A stretch of DNA of 64,000 bases from Lepraria neglecta (Eukaryota > Ascomycota > Lecanoromycetes > Lecanorales > Stereocaulaceae), in NCBI GenBank assembly GCA_033220425.1, contig CM065651.1:4278001-4342000 (forward strand), in the 5' to 3' direction. Shown here in pieces: positions 12,352-23,138 of the stretch (position 1 is its first letter; every line of letters starts with the position of its first letter). The notes beneath the pieces are model-generated. The model saw nothing but the letters and a program-made list of their open reading frames with translations, was not told the origin of the DNA and ran no database searches. The position numbers and the translations under genes are program-made.

Positions 12352-12938
12352 ATGATCAACCTCAAAATCACCAATTTTCTCTTTCTCGTCTTACTCCAAG
12401 TCTCTACCGCAGCCTTGCTACCTCCGTGCCCAACTTCATCATCTTTATCTACCGATCTGAACCTCAACATAACGCTACCATTGCATTTATCCGGCTGCAC
12501 TCCGTCTAAGTACATCAGTCTTCCTCCACACACCCCAAAATCCCACTGCCCAAAGTACTGACACCCCCCTCCCCCAGACTCGCCCGCCCCGCTCCCCACC
12601 CATGGCTCTACCCCCTCGCCTCCCCTCCCGCAAGAGTTGTCGCCTTCTCAAACTACACCGCCATCCAGCTCAACGTCGACAACCTAGAAGACATAATCAA
12701 CGAGTTCTACTGGGAAGCCCAGGGTGTCAACCCTAGCACTAAATTGGGGGTGGAAAGAAAAGCCTGGAAAATGGATACCGTGGGTATGGTGTTTTATCCA
12801 ACGGAGGAGACGACGTATGAGGATTGGCTGGATACGTTGGGGGCTGTGCAGGTTTTTATGGAGAAATGGGATCTTGTTGGGCTGGAGTTTGTGGTTGAGG
12901 AGGTGGGGGGAAGGGGGGGTTGGGGAGGGGAGGCTTGA
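12352..12938 (+). CDS. Small secreted protein (family A, copy 2)
   Basis: Two exons, 12352-12509 and 12578-12938, give 172 residues. The intron (68 nt) starts GTACAT, has a CTGAC branch 15 nt before the acceptor and ends CCCCCAG; the join keeps frame. Residues 1-20 form a signal peptide (charged start, hydrophobic core around FLFLVLLQV, then STAA), so secretion is expected. The mature part has two cysteines near its start and an acidic, tryptophan-containing C-terminal half. The segment FMEKWDLVGLEF aligns with the C-terminal pattern of the frame at 1-390 and the relic at 24922-25435. No known domain is recognised. The last residues are glycine-rich and may be less conserved. The donor could instead be at 12504, which would alter two residues. 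Confidence 0.65.
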
Positions 12939-13369
12939 TTTGGGAGGTGGGGGATGGGGCTTGAGTGGATGGGGTGAGAGATGAAAAGGTGGCACTGAGG
13001 TATTCTAAGCAACAGGAGTTACTTTGAACTTGCGAGGGTTTGGAGCACGAGGCTGGTAAAACCTTTGTGTGCTGTTGAGTCTATTGAACAAGATATTTTT
13101 GAGGTTTTTGAGGTTTAGGGGGAACGAGAAGATGATTGACGGGAAACTGTATATAGAAACACTACAATCTTCGAAACATATTACAAACTGAAATCCTACT
13201 GCTGTAAAATCGCGCCTCGCTTTCTGGGAAGTGGTTTGGAAATATACTCTAAAGGGCTAGAGTGCCAAGACTATGTTTTTCAGATGGAGCTTTCGGACAG
13301 GCTCGCAGCCATCTGCCTTCCCATTCACCTCATAAGATTCCAAAGATTCAACCCACTAGATACATCTTT

Positions 13370-13502
13370 GTTGCAATATGGCAATAGGCTGAGAAGGATG
13401 TCCAGCTAATGGGGGCCCCATATATGGCCAAAACAGACAAAGAACGGCTAGCAACAGGCTTCTGGAATCGCATAGAAAGCAATCAAGCAACAGATTGCAA
13501 CA
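13370..13502 (+). repeat. Dispersed repeat R1, copy A
   Basis: About 133 bp matching the reverse complement of 40408-40549 at roughly 85-90 percent by eye. The shared core includes GGCCCCATATATG and ACAAAGAACGGCTAGCAACA. This copy ends just upstream of the start codon of the Helo-like pseudogene. I do not know the element; it has no coding sign and no target duplication was found, so it could be the end of a retroelement or a MITE. Confidence 0.75.
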
Positions 13503-13525
13503 ATCTTTATAGTCCTGCGACTAGA

Positions 13526-16214
13526 ATGGCAAACCCGCCGTCGGTAGCGGCAAATGCTGCCGCTCTGGTCGGCATTGCAGACATAGCCTTACGGGCGAGC
13601 AAAGAGCTCTACAGCTTCTTCAGTACGATCAAAGATGCTCCAAAAGATATAATACTCTCGACAACGGAGCTTCAAGCTGTCAGTCATGTGCTGTCTGAGA
13701 TTCGGATTTTCTCTACAGAGTTTGGAGACTCCCCATTCACTACCAAGGACCGGCTCAGTCTGAAGGCGCTTCTAAGCACGCTGAGGGCTTGTGAGAAAAA
13801 TAATAAGCTCGAACACCTCCAGCAGGAGCTGAGTAGGCATAAGGATATCCTCCATACCAGTCTCTCACTGTGCGGAAGAGAGAATGATATCTCTCTTCGC
13901 AAGCAAGCAGATATTGCTCAGCAGATTATTGACAGTCTTCACGACTCCACAACAGAGCAGTACCAAATTCTTGATGGCAGAATACAAGAAGCAGCTTCTC
14001 AAGCATCCCAAAGCTCACTAAAAGCGTTGAACGCCATTCAGAGCCTCGAAAGCACCAATATTCGCGGTTTCGAAGGGCTTGGAGCCTCAGCCTCAAGCAT
14101 ATTTGGAGCGATAGAGACAAAAACCCAATCACTTCACCAACACAACCTCCATACTCACGACAAGTTCGAACCGCAAACGACAAAACATCTGAACAACTCG
14201 ACATAGCGCACAGACGGGTGCGTCAAAGTGGTGCCCTAAATGCAAGCACATTTAGCTCGGTACAAAGGGAATTGTCTCGAAATCGACAGATGCAGAAGGA
14301 GGCAATTCGTACGCATATGGCCATACACGCTTAGACAAATAGGAAACTGGACCAGATTTTGTCTCATTTGGCTTCTTTTGGTCTAAATGAGCTTGAAGAG
14401 CACGATCGGCGTTCTATCCTTGAACAAATGGATCTTGAAAGCATCACTCTGCCGCTGATGCTGATGAAAGAGCCGTTGTTTGATGTAGCTTTTGCTGTCG
14501 CATTTAATGCCGTCCAAGGAGACATGGCAAAGGGTGAGGGAGGTTGGATCTGGTCAGAATTTAACACGCTGCTCACCCCTAGTCTAGCAGCTTCCGCTTC
14601 CTCGGCCAGAAAAACACTGCCCCTTCCTTTCGAGAAATTCTATCGTCGTGATCGCCATACCATCGGCGATTCGCCAATCCGGAGGGCTTCGAGGCGTAGA
14701 AAGGGGTCCACCAAAGAAGATGACGACGCAATTAATGTGATGCCGCCCTTCAAGCGATCGCGCCATTCTCGGGAATTTGCAAAGTTGACTCATGATAGCC
14801 TACTAATAGTTGAACTAGACCATTCAGTGATTGGAGAGACGCAGCAGGCTGCCGTTGCCCGCGTCTCGTTCGTACCGAAGCTAAGGATCTCCAAGGTAGG
14901 GATAGTAGCTCAATTCGCCAGCTCTCTCCTCAGAGACAGCTACTCAACAATCAGTCGCCACTTGACAGCCTTCAACATCATACCAGAAGAAGATCAAACT
15001 GCGATTCGCGATGTTATTAGCAGTAACAACCTTGCTCGTATTCGACAAATGCTATCGGCCAGGACTCTGACGCCCTTTGACTGCTTCAGTGATGGCTCAT
15101 CGTTAATGAGTGTATGTTGAATAGACATCACCTTCCAATATTCAGATTATTAATGGTTGATTAGCTGACCTCCGATACTCGCGCCGTTGAAGTAGTTGAA
15201 TTATTGATGTAACAAAGGACGGATATACGGCATTGCGCTTACTCGTAGGTTCGGTACCATGCCCCATATCACGTTCCGGCCTGGCACATCGTCTAGTGGA
15301 GATCATAGTTTCCTCTAGTCGGTGTGGATAAACTATGTTTTCTCATCGGACTACGACTCTAGCCAATCGCGCCGCATGTCAGAAATCGCCAGACAGTATA
15401 GAGCCCAAGAAGACTATTGTAGTGACTTCGATTGCGATTGGGGTAATTTGATACACCTTCTTGGACATTTTGAGTATAACTCCGGATCAGGTTGTGTTCT
15501 CGAGTATTTTCTCAGCATTGGATGCGACATCGAGGATAGGAACTCCTTCGGCGAAACACCCTTACTATTCGCAGTGAGGCGTCTTCAACCACGCAGCATG
15601 AAATTCTGTAAAGCATTGCTAAGTCGCCAAGCCAGTATGTCGGCAGTTGATCGTCTCGGACGAGGAGCACTCCACATTGTCTTGTGTCGTTATATTGACT
15701 CACTCGACGAATACAACTCTTTGTGGAATTGTGCGGAATGGACGCTTCTCATACCATCCGGATTCTTCGATACTCACGTGGGCATAAGTGAATCGACCGA
15801 AGACGATCAGCTAAAAGCCGCGTTCAGACATGTCGAGCAGTATTTTGAAGGATTCAATTGCCCACTACATACAATATTATTGTTTCTTCTCTGACCAGGC
15901 TGTGACCTGGAAGCAACTGACAAGTCCTTCTGATTATGCTGCTGAAAAACTGGTGTTATGGGGCCATTGTGGCAGGGCTCTTCATGACTTTCATGCAGGC
16001 TCAGCAATGGATGAAGGAATGGTGGAAATTTGAAGGAATGGCAGAGAATTAGACTGTGGCTTCCAGGCAGCTACTCTCCTCCTGAGCATTGAACGCGACG
16101 AGTGGAGAGACTTGTTCAGCCGAAACCCCCCTGTTAGCCTCGCGACTCTTGCCTCCTTCGGTCTGGTGCCAAGACATGTTCCAACAAGGTTAAGCTCAGG
16201 GTCCGCGGAATGAT
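13526..16214 (+). pseudogene. Decayed Helo-like/ankyrin (STAND-type N-terminus) gene
   Basis: The frame from ATG 13526 starts MANPPSVAANAAALVGIAD and continues with the helical pattern of the fungal Helo-like N-terminal domain found on STAND and ankyrin proteins. It shifts frame near 14165-14180, meets TAG at 14332-14334, continues through about 15115, and after a damaged gap resumes with ankyrin repeats at 15322-15890 (for example FGETPLLFAVRRL). The tail segments around 15935-15960 (SPSDYAAEKLVLWG) and 16051-16214 fit the usual end of such ankyrin proteins. At least four breaks are visible. Proteins of this build act in fungal allorecognition or cell-death signalling; that role is family knowledge and this copy looks dead. 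Confidence 0.75.
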
Positions 16215-16923
16215 GGGTCTTACGTTAGGTAAGGCTTAGTTAGCACTTGGCTAGGACAATGATGAAACATCAGGGAATTTAAGGTACCATTCTCAAGGTT
16301 TCAGACCAAATGCCTACGGAAGTTTGATGCTCTCTCCATTGTTCTCAAGGCATTGTATATACATGTTGGCTGGAACTAAGAGAATGTCTCTGAATTCACA
16401 TTGGCTTAGGAAAGCCCGCAGCTGCCATTCTCTGCACACCACCATCACTACGATACAGGTTCTACTATCACTGGAGCAAGATGACCTGGCCCGGATATTT
16501 TCTATCGATATCGCTGTGCAGATGCGGGGCAGGCAGCGACTCAAAAAGGTGTGGGCGCCAAGCCTAGAAGCTTGCAGGGTGCCTCAGAACAGGAACCTCA
16601 AAGCACCCACCGGCTTTACTGCAACATGAGCATTCATGACTCCTCCTGGCTCCGTGGACAAAAATCAGCGAAACAACAGTAGCGTAGTATGATAATGCGA
16701 AGACGAGCACGCTTCGTGAAGGCAAGCTTTCCTCGAAGCTCTTCCCGCACTGCATCAGCCGGCACTAGTTCTAAAAATTCCCTGGTCGTCTCGTGTCAGC
16801 TTGCCATGATCAATTTGTGCCTGAAGACAACTTACCTTTCCCAACCCATTTCACCTCTCAACACCAGTAGTCTAGGCCTCAGCCAAAGAACACAGCGCAC
16901 CCTCTTCCTCAAGACTGAGTAAG
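16215..16923. other. Intergenic, no supported gene
   Basis: Short overlapping frames on both strands, none with a motif I recognise. Confidence 0.35.
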
Positions 16924-16931
16924 ACCCGGAA

Positions 16932-17452
16932 CAAGGCTCTTGATGGTCCAAATGGTCCAGTCCAACACGTAAATTGGACCAACTACTAGACTTTGGTGGT
17001 TCGTGGTCCAGTTGAGATCTCAAACCGGACCAACTACTAAAAACCACTAAAAACCAGTAGTTGTTAATGGTTTTAAATGGTCCAAGTGCGGAAAGAAGCC
17101 GTACCTCACCAAAATTTAGTGCGCTGCGGCTTAAATTAGATGATAGGCAAGGGGTAGTAGGAGCTTCTGACAGCGCTGATTCAGTATTTGAACAGTCTAT
17201 TATTAGTGAGAAATAAGATAAAGTTAGAAGTTGAAGAAGTTTAGTGTAGGAAGATTGAGAATAGTTTCCAGCGGGTAATCTTCGGTTTCTAAGCAGTGCG
17301 CTAACCTATGGAATGGTTAACTATATAACTCCAACCATTTAAAACCGGACCACTAATATCTCAAACTGGACCAACTACGAGCCAAAAAAAAGGCGAATTA
17401 ACCAACTAACCAACTATTTAGTAAATAGTTGGTTGGACCTTCAAGAGCCTTG
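16932..17452 (+). mobile_element. Non-autonomous hAT-type MITE (521 bp)
   Basis: Ends CAAGGCTCTTGA at the left and TCAAGAGCCTTG at the right form inverted repeats continuing into GGTCCAA with one mismatch. The 8-bp sequence ACCCGGAA occurs directly on both sides (16924-16931 and 17453-17460), the duplication size of the hAT superfamily. The interior has no coding frame and repeats short AACCGGACCA and GGTCCA motifs in both orientations. A degenerate relative lies at about 30190-30672. Confidence 0.88.
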
Positions 17453-17460
17453 ACCCGGAA

Positions 17461-18187
17461 GTTTTCGCATATCATGAAATGGTATGCTCTGCTACTCAGA
17501 CATCACTCCAAGTAGATTCCAGTTCCCCCAATTCAATACGCTAAAGTATTAACGAGCTTTCACATTGCCTAGCTACAGATCAACCGTGAGCTAGTGAACC
17601 TGTCAGCATTTATTTTGGTAGCGAGCGGCACAGGCACTTACAGGTACGAACTCGTTTCATTTAGTGTGGCGTAGCAGGGAAAGCAACGTCTGAAATCCTT
17701 TGACCTCGCAATCCTTTCTTCGACATTTTGGTGTTGAGATTCTTCCGTTGCGGAACGGTGCCTAAGGTGCAGCAGTAATGCTGTGCCCTGTCATGTTTGA
17801 TCCTGCGTCCATTCAAAGCTATGCAATTTCTCTGCTTCAAAGTCAGGATTTGCCCGATCCTTCTTACCTACAACCGTGGAGGCTGTCAAACCCCCGTGAT
17901 TGGTCGATTTTCGCTCAGCTATTCATATGCCCGTTATCATGCGCATGGCCAAGTACGAGCATGGCCAATTGGAGACCAGAGCGCCTGACTCTGATTGGCT
18001 TGAGCATCCCAATAGTCCGAGAATAGTACCCAGAGGATCGATGATGGTTTATCCAACTCACGGTAAGGCATTCAGCTAGACCAGACGAAGTAATGATGGC
18101 CTCAGGGTACAAGCATTCCTGAAGATTGCTTATAGTGACTGGCTGAAGGGTGCGAATGAGGTAGGTTGTTGAAACATGCAGTCAGCG
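17461..18187. other. Intergenic, upstream of multicopper oxidase gene
   Basis: No supported gene. Small frames at 17778-18026 show no motif. This stretch probably carries the promoter of the downstream oxidase gene. Confidence 0.4.
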
Positions 18188-18197
18188 TATATATAAA
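18188..18197 (+). promoter_or_regulatory. TATA box of multicopper oxidase gene
   Basis: TATATATAAA ends 91 bases before the ATG at 18289, leaving room for a leader of about 60 nt. Pyrimidine-rich sequence follows, as is usual around fungal transcription starts. Confidence 0.6.
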
Positions 18198-18288
18198 TCC
18201 ATCTCTCCTTCCATCATGCCCTTTCCCAATCGTGCACTTTGTTCCCAAGTATGTTCTCCTAGCTTTGACCATTTGATTTGCCTCCACA

Positions 18289-20164
18289 ATGTTGCTCAAA
18301 TCCTATTCGCTCGTAATCTTTACTTACACAATTTGTGCGTCCGCAGCCGTCTACAATTGGGACGTCACGTGGGTCTTAAGAAACCCTGATGGCTTGCTGA
18401 CCCGATCTGTGATTGGCATCAACGGCCAATGGCCACCTCCCGCAATTCACGCCAATGTTGGAGAACAAATTACTGTAGTTCTCACGAACCAACTCGGCAA
18501 TGAGACCACAGGAATGCATTTCCACGGATTTTTCCAGGAAGGGACGAATTTCATGGATGGCCCAACAGGAGTCACTCAGTGCCCGATTGGGCCTGGAGAA
18601 ACATTTACATACATCACTACGGCACGCTTAATTCCAAGATGCCGTTCCTTGATACTGAATTACTAACAATCTCGCACAGGTCAACCAATATGGCACCTAT
18701 TGGTATCACTCGCACAACAGAGGCCAGTACCCCGATGGTTTCCGCGGACCAATCCTAATCCATGATCCCCAATCGCCACACGCGAACCAATATGACGAAG
18801 AGCTAGTCCTCACTCTATCAGATTGGTATCATCAGCAAATACCGGACCTGCTTGGGAACTTCCTGTCCCCAACGCTGAACACTGATGGCGCAGAGCCAAT
18901 CCCCAACTCCGCCATACTTAACGATAACGCAACGACTTCTTTTTCAGTCACCCCGGGCAAGACCTATATGGTCAGGATCATTAACGTGTCGAACCTCGCC
19001 GCATTTTTTGTCAAGTTTGATCAGCATGAAATGACCATCGTCGAAGTCGATGGCGTTTATACGAAAGAGCAGACCACAGATCTCATATATATGTCGAGCG
19101 CTCAACGCATGTCTGTTCTGATAACGGCAAAGCCCAACGCCGATCAGAACTTCGCTTTTGTTGGCGCCATGGATCCCAACATGTTTGATAGTCACCCATC
19201 TACTCTGAATCTTAATGCTACGGGATACCTTGTCTACGACGACAAGAAACCACTTCCATCAACAGAACCAACGTTCGCCTCCTATACTGACGGTTTCTTT
19301 GACGATTTCGATCTGATGCCATATGATGAGACGAAGCTGTTTGGGCCGGTTACTAAACAAATTACTCTCAATGTGAGTTCAGGAATATACTTTGAACAGA
19401 ATCGGTAAATCGACGTGAACCTACCCCAATCAAATGCCAGTCACTAACAAAACACCTCAGCTTCGCTATCAACAACATCAGCTACGTCGAACCCAAAGTG
19501 CCCACGCTGTACACAGTCATGAGTGTGGGCGAAGCAGCCACCAACCCAGCCGTCTACGGAGAATACACAAGCCCCCAAATGGTTAACTATAATGATATCG
19601 TCGAGGTCGTAATCAACAACTCCGATGAAGGTGGCCATCCAGTGCACATGCATGGCCACAATTTTCAGATAGTAGAGCGCTCGCCCGCCAGCGCAGGCGT
19701 GTATGGTGGGACACCTACAGGAGCGCCTGCTACGCCAATCCGCAGGGACGTCGTAAAGGTGAATGGAGGCGGGTATGTGGTGTATAGGTTTGTGGCGGAT
19801 AATCCTGATAAGTCCACCCCTTTCCCCACAGATTTATATACATCAAACGAATACTCCTGCTGACTTGACCCGCACGCGTCTGGTCCTTCCACTGCCACAT
19901 AGACTGGCATCTCTCAGCTGGATTCTTCGCCACAATTATCGAGGCGCCCTTGGAGATCCAGAAGCAGAATGTGCCCCAGGATCACTATCAAGTGTGTAAG
20001 GACCAAGGACTACCGTACCAGGGCAATGCGGCGGGCAATACGAATAATTTCACGGACTTGACGGGAGCAAATGTTGCGCCGCCTGCGAATAATAAGGGGT
20101 AAGCAGGAGCTATTCTAGGTCTTGGTGAGAAAGCACGCTAACATGGTACAGTGCGGTGATATGA
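18289..20164 (+). CDS. Secreted multicopper oxidase (laccase/Fet3-like)
   Basis: Five exons, 18289-18621, 18680-19404, 19461-19807, 19876-20098 and 20152-20164, total 547 codons, 546 residues. A signal peptide occupies about residues 1-19. All four copper motifs are present: [24 protein letters not shown] and FHCHIDWH; the residue ten after the motif cysteine is Phe, as in some higher-potential laccases. The order of the three cupredoxin domains is normal. The C-terminus lacks the membrane anchor of Fet3 ferroxidases, so the enzyme is probably soluble and extracellular, oxidising phenols or metal ions with O2. Introns 2 and 4 are ordinary GT-AG. Intron 1 is GC-AG and intron 3 reads AT-AC; both are required to keep the conserved sequence. 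No premature stop is present if these introns are spliced. Confidence 0.88.
18622..18679 (+). other. GC-AG intron 1 of multicopper oxidase
   Basis: 58 nt, starting GCACGC and ending CGCACAG, with a TACTAAC branch sequence 12 nt before the acceptor. Removing it joins TYITT to [12 protein letters not shown], the exact spacing of the family. The nearest GT donor (18644) would add residues and break the frame. Confidence 0.75.
19808..19875 (+). other. AT-AC intron 3 of multicopper oxidase
   Basis: 68 nt, starting ATAAGT and ending CCGCAC, with a CTGAC branch-like sequence 11 nt before the end. Removing exactly these bases restores [15 protein letters not shown] across the junction, with a glycine codon split 1/2. 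No GT-AG or GC-AG pair nearby gives this. The ends look like a U2-type intron whose first G became A and last G became C. Confidence 0.72.
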
Positions 20165-20447
20165 ATCAAGACTATTCCGGTGATGGTCGGGACATAAAGT
20201 GGCTAGCATATCTGGAGCGTTGAGCGTGACATTGTTGGATATGACCAAAAACTTGTTTTTTTTTGTACTAAGGTTTCGGGTTGGGAGGTGCATAATATAG
20301 CGCTTGGACGTTAGGCGTTGAACCTTGTATCATTTCTGTGATCTAAATCTTGGGCAATTATATCTACTTCACTGTAAATCATACAGTCTCGCCTAGCAAA
20401 GACTGGATGATCATCAAATGAGACTAAAAATTTTTCTATGTAATTCC

Positions 20448-22219
20448 CTACTCATCATTCTTCCCAACAAGCCCGCCCTTCCTGAGCGAGCCCAAAGAAT
20501 GTCACCACAACGACAAGAGCCGTTGCGGCAAAAATCGCCTAAGTTACAGCGCGATAGCATTGTGAAAGAGCATTAGTAGATTCGGCCTTTGAATGTCTAG
20601 TCACCGATGCCGCAATGGCAGCCGTGAAGGCCAACCAAACAGCATTGCCGAACCGAGTGACCTCGTTGAAAATACCACTAGCAAACGAGTGCATGTCTGC
20701 TGGGTACGCGTTGGAGATGACAAGATTGGAGACTGTGAATAGTGTTAAGCATTGTTTCCGTTAGCGAGGGCCAAGGTTGATGATATAGGGATTAGCAACG
20801 TACCATCGGGGTTAATGGGAGGAAGCAGCAAGGCCCAAAATGCTGCTCGTTAGTATGATTCGTGCACGTCAGTGGTTGCCATGATGGGCGCAGCAGTCAT
20901 GGTGATGATAGCCGAAGCTACAGCTAGCGTTGGTATTTGGACTCGAGATATGAGATTGCCGGTCAGTATGTTGATGCCGGCGCCCATTATTACGTGAGAT
21001 AGGAACTGAATCGAACTTTGGAGGGCGCAGAGGGAGAGTAGACGCTGGAAACTGGGAAGGCTTTGTCAGGAGATCTCGATTGGAAAGCATGGTATGTCTC
21101 GTATAGACGGTCGTTAATTCTATTACATCGCTCTGTGATCAGGGGAAGGATAATTACTACAGGTTTGTAAAATACTCCAGAGTGTTGAGTGAAGCCCAGC
21201 ACAAAAAGACAGTAAAGCACGTCGCTGTAAATGAGGCGTTTCGCCAAAGCTTGTTGGGGATGATCGTTGGCTTTTGCCGCAGTACCTGGTAACTCATGTA
21301 TAGTGGAAATATGGCCAGCAAGACAATCGAAATAACGAGGAACACAAAGCTCTGCGCCTCTGAAAATCTGCGGTATGAGAATGTGGTCGTAGCGAGAACG
21401 TCGAGTATGATTCCCAGAGCAGTGCTAAGGGACGCAGGCACCAATGCAGTCAATATACTCAATTAAGCGACGATTGCATGTTTTATCCGATGGATAATAT
21501 ACAGACGGTAACGCCCGAATTGCGGCCACGGATAAGGCGAAATTGATGATGGCGCTCTACAAAGAAATTCTACCTCCAACCAATTATATCCGTGAACACA
21601 CCGCCTAGTATTAATCTAACTGAGTAGCCTAGCGGTTAGCCCATGCTATTGGATGCAAAGGCAATGTTACGCTATATACCCTTGGGAAAGGTGTTTGTAA
21701 TAAGACTGACTGCCGTAGGAAGACACGTCGCTGTTGTAGCCCTAAGGAATATTCGAAAGAGGATAATTTGGATTCGGGTTTTGGATAGGCCAACGGCTAC
21801 CGTGAATACGACGTATAGGAAGCTTCCCGTCACCTATACCAGTTTTGCTCCAATGACATCAGCAACGGCTCCGAAGATCAGCAGTGAGCAGCCGGCTGAC
21901 AGAGCGTAAATGGAAGCAGGCTATAGCAGAAACCCCTCGGACAGACCGACGTCTTCAGCAATATGCGGCAGAGCAAGAGCACGCCGGATCCCATGGTATT
22001 GAGAAAGTTGATACCTGCAAATGTTACGATGATCGTCACCGACTTCATTCTGGACAATTGATTGACGGGAATTTGTTCCGGTGAAGCTTTTGGAAGTTGT
22101 CGTGTCTCTGAGACTGTTTGATTCGACGCAGGCGGGAGCAGCTCGATGCCCGGTTCCCAGTAGCCGATGCTGTTCGGTGCGTTCTGCAGCAGCTTGGGTT
22201 CATGAATTATGTGCTCCAC
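20448..22219 (-). pseudogene. MFS transporter (DHA2-like) gene inactivated by many stops
   Basis: Reading minus from ATG 22219, a hydrophilic N-terminus leads into membrane segments typical of 14-helix drug:H+ antiporters: FAGINFLNTMGSG, then HIAEDVGLSEGFLL, AVADVIGAKLV, and finally NLVISNAYPADMHSFASG near the C-terminus, ending KNDE at a stop at 20448-20450. At least four internal stops lie at places where the family has tryptophan or glutamine, for example TAG at 21921-21923, 21834-21836 and 21672-21674 (TGG to TAG), besides at least one frameshift near 21985. The stop pattern is that of RIP. The gene ends about 280 bp from the oxidase on the other strand (tail to tail). An original role in toxin or drug export is inferred from family only. 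Confidence 0.82.
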
Positions 22220-22550
22220 GGTAATAACGCAACGCTCGCCTGAAGCATTGTGCTATAATGCCTGGAAGGTGCAAGCAATGTAACAATGGAAGAACAAGAT
22301 ATCCACGGCTAACTCGAGCTTGGCTGTGGCCCCTCGTCCCTCAGCATTTTCTACCTTAGACTGACATGGTTCTATGGAAAGCGCGAACTTTATCGGACAG
22401 AGAACTTTTTCCGCATTTAATGTTTCATCACCTGTGGCAACGAGCTCCAACTCGAGGCCCGCTGCCAAAGGCCTGGTGTTCGAGTGCTTACCGTAATGAG
22501 AGACGCTGCAGCCATACCTCAAAAGGGCTCGAGCGAGGACTTTCAAGCTA

Positions 22551-22748
22551 GAAGAGTTCACCGCTCAGTGAGCCACACTGCTGAGTGGGCCACCCGCCCG
22601 GAAGGTACCCTAGAGCACGTCGTCGAGACCCTTAGAGCGGCCCCATCGGAGGGCAGTTTCAGAACATTCCGGGCACCAAATCTGTCGCCTAGACGAACAC
22701 TTGAGGGATTCGTTCCGGGCGGGTGGCCCACTGAGCGGTGAACTCTTC
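22551..22748. mobile_element. MITE with TA target duplication (198 bp)
   Basis: Inverted ends starting GAAGAGTTCACCGCTCAGTG at 22551 and mirrored at 22748, flanked by TA at 22549-22550 and 22749-22750. The inverted match extends about 40 bp to CCCGCCCGGAA; the left arm holds an extra partial copy of a GCTGAGTGGGCC-like piece. There is no real gene inside: the open frames through it only reflect its GC-rich arms. Size and TA flanks suggest a Tc1-mariner derived MITE. Confidence 0.85.
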
Positions 22749-22755
22749 TAGCCAT

Positions 22756-23138
22756 ACATGGTTAGATCGCTAAGCGCTGGTGAGGTTAGTCTGCCGAGTC
22801 TGCCAGCTTCCGAGTGATAATTTCTTCAAGCCTGCGAGTCCGCAACCTCCATTAGAAAGGAACTGGGTGATGAGAAGATGATTTTGGGTTGCTGATAGAC
22901 AGGCTCAGTCTTCAACAGCAAACGGATGATGACACCTGGTTGCAGAATGACTCGTAGAAGCCTCGGAGCCTGGTCATCGACCTTCAACAGCACAGCGAGA
23001 CCGCATGACCGATACCGAGGCGCCTGCGACCGTCCGATGCACCCGTCATTTCCATAAATTATTTCCTTCCAGTCTCGTCTCGTCACTTCCTCGACATTCA
23101 ACAACACAATCACACCGACGCAAGGGCTCCCAACTTCA
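22756..23138. other. Intergenic, nothing supported
   Basis: Lies between the MITE and the reductase pseudogene. No motif or convincing open frame was found. Confidence 0.35.

Noticed and set aside
12555-12577. 23-nt GT-AG intron in the small secreted-protein gene
   Set aside because: Too short for fungal splicing. A 68-nt intron from 12510 to the same acceptor has a better donor and a CTGAC branch, and keeps frame.
13409-13525. Upstream extension of the Helo-like protein starting at ATG 13409
   Set aside because: This part is the dispersed repeat R1, not family sequence; the family start is MANPPS at 13526.
22484-22755. Open frames across the MITE as small genes
   Set aside because: They follow the GC-rich inverted arms of the element on both strands, a common artefact.
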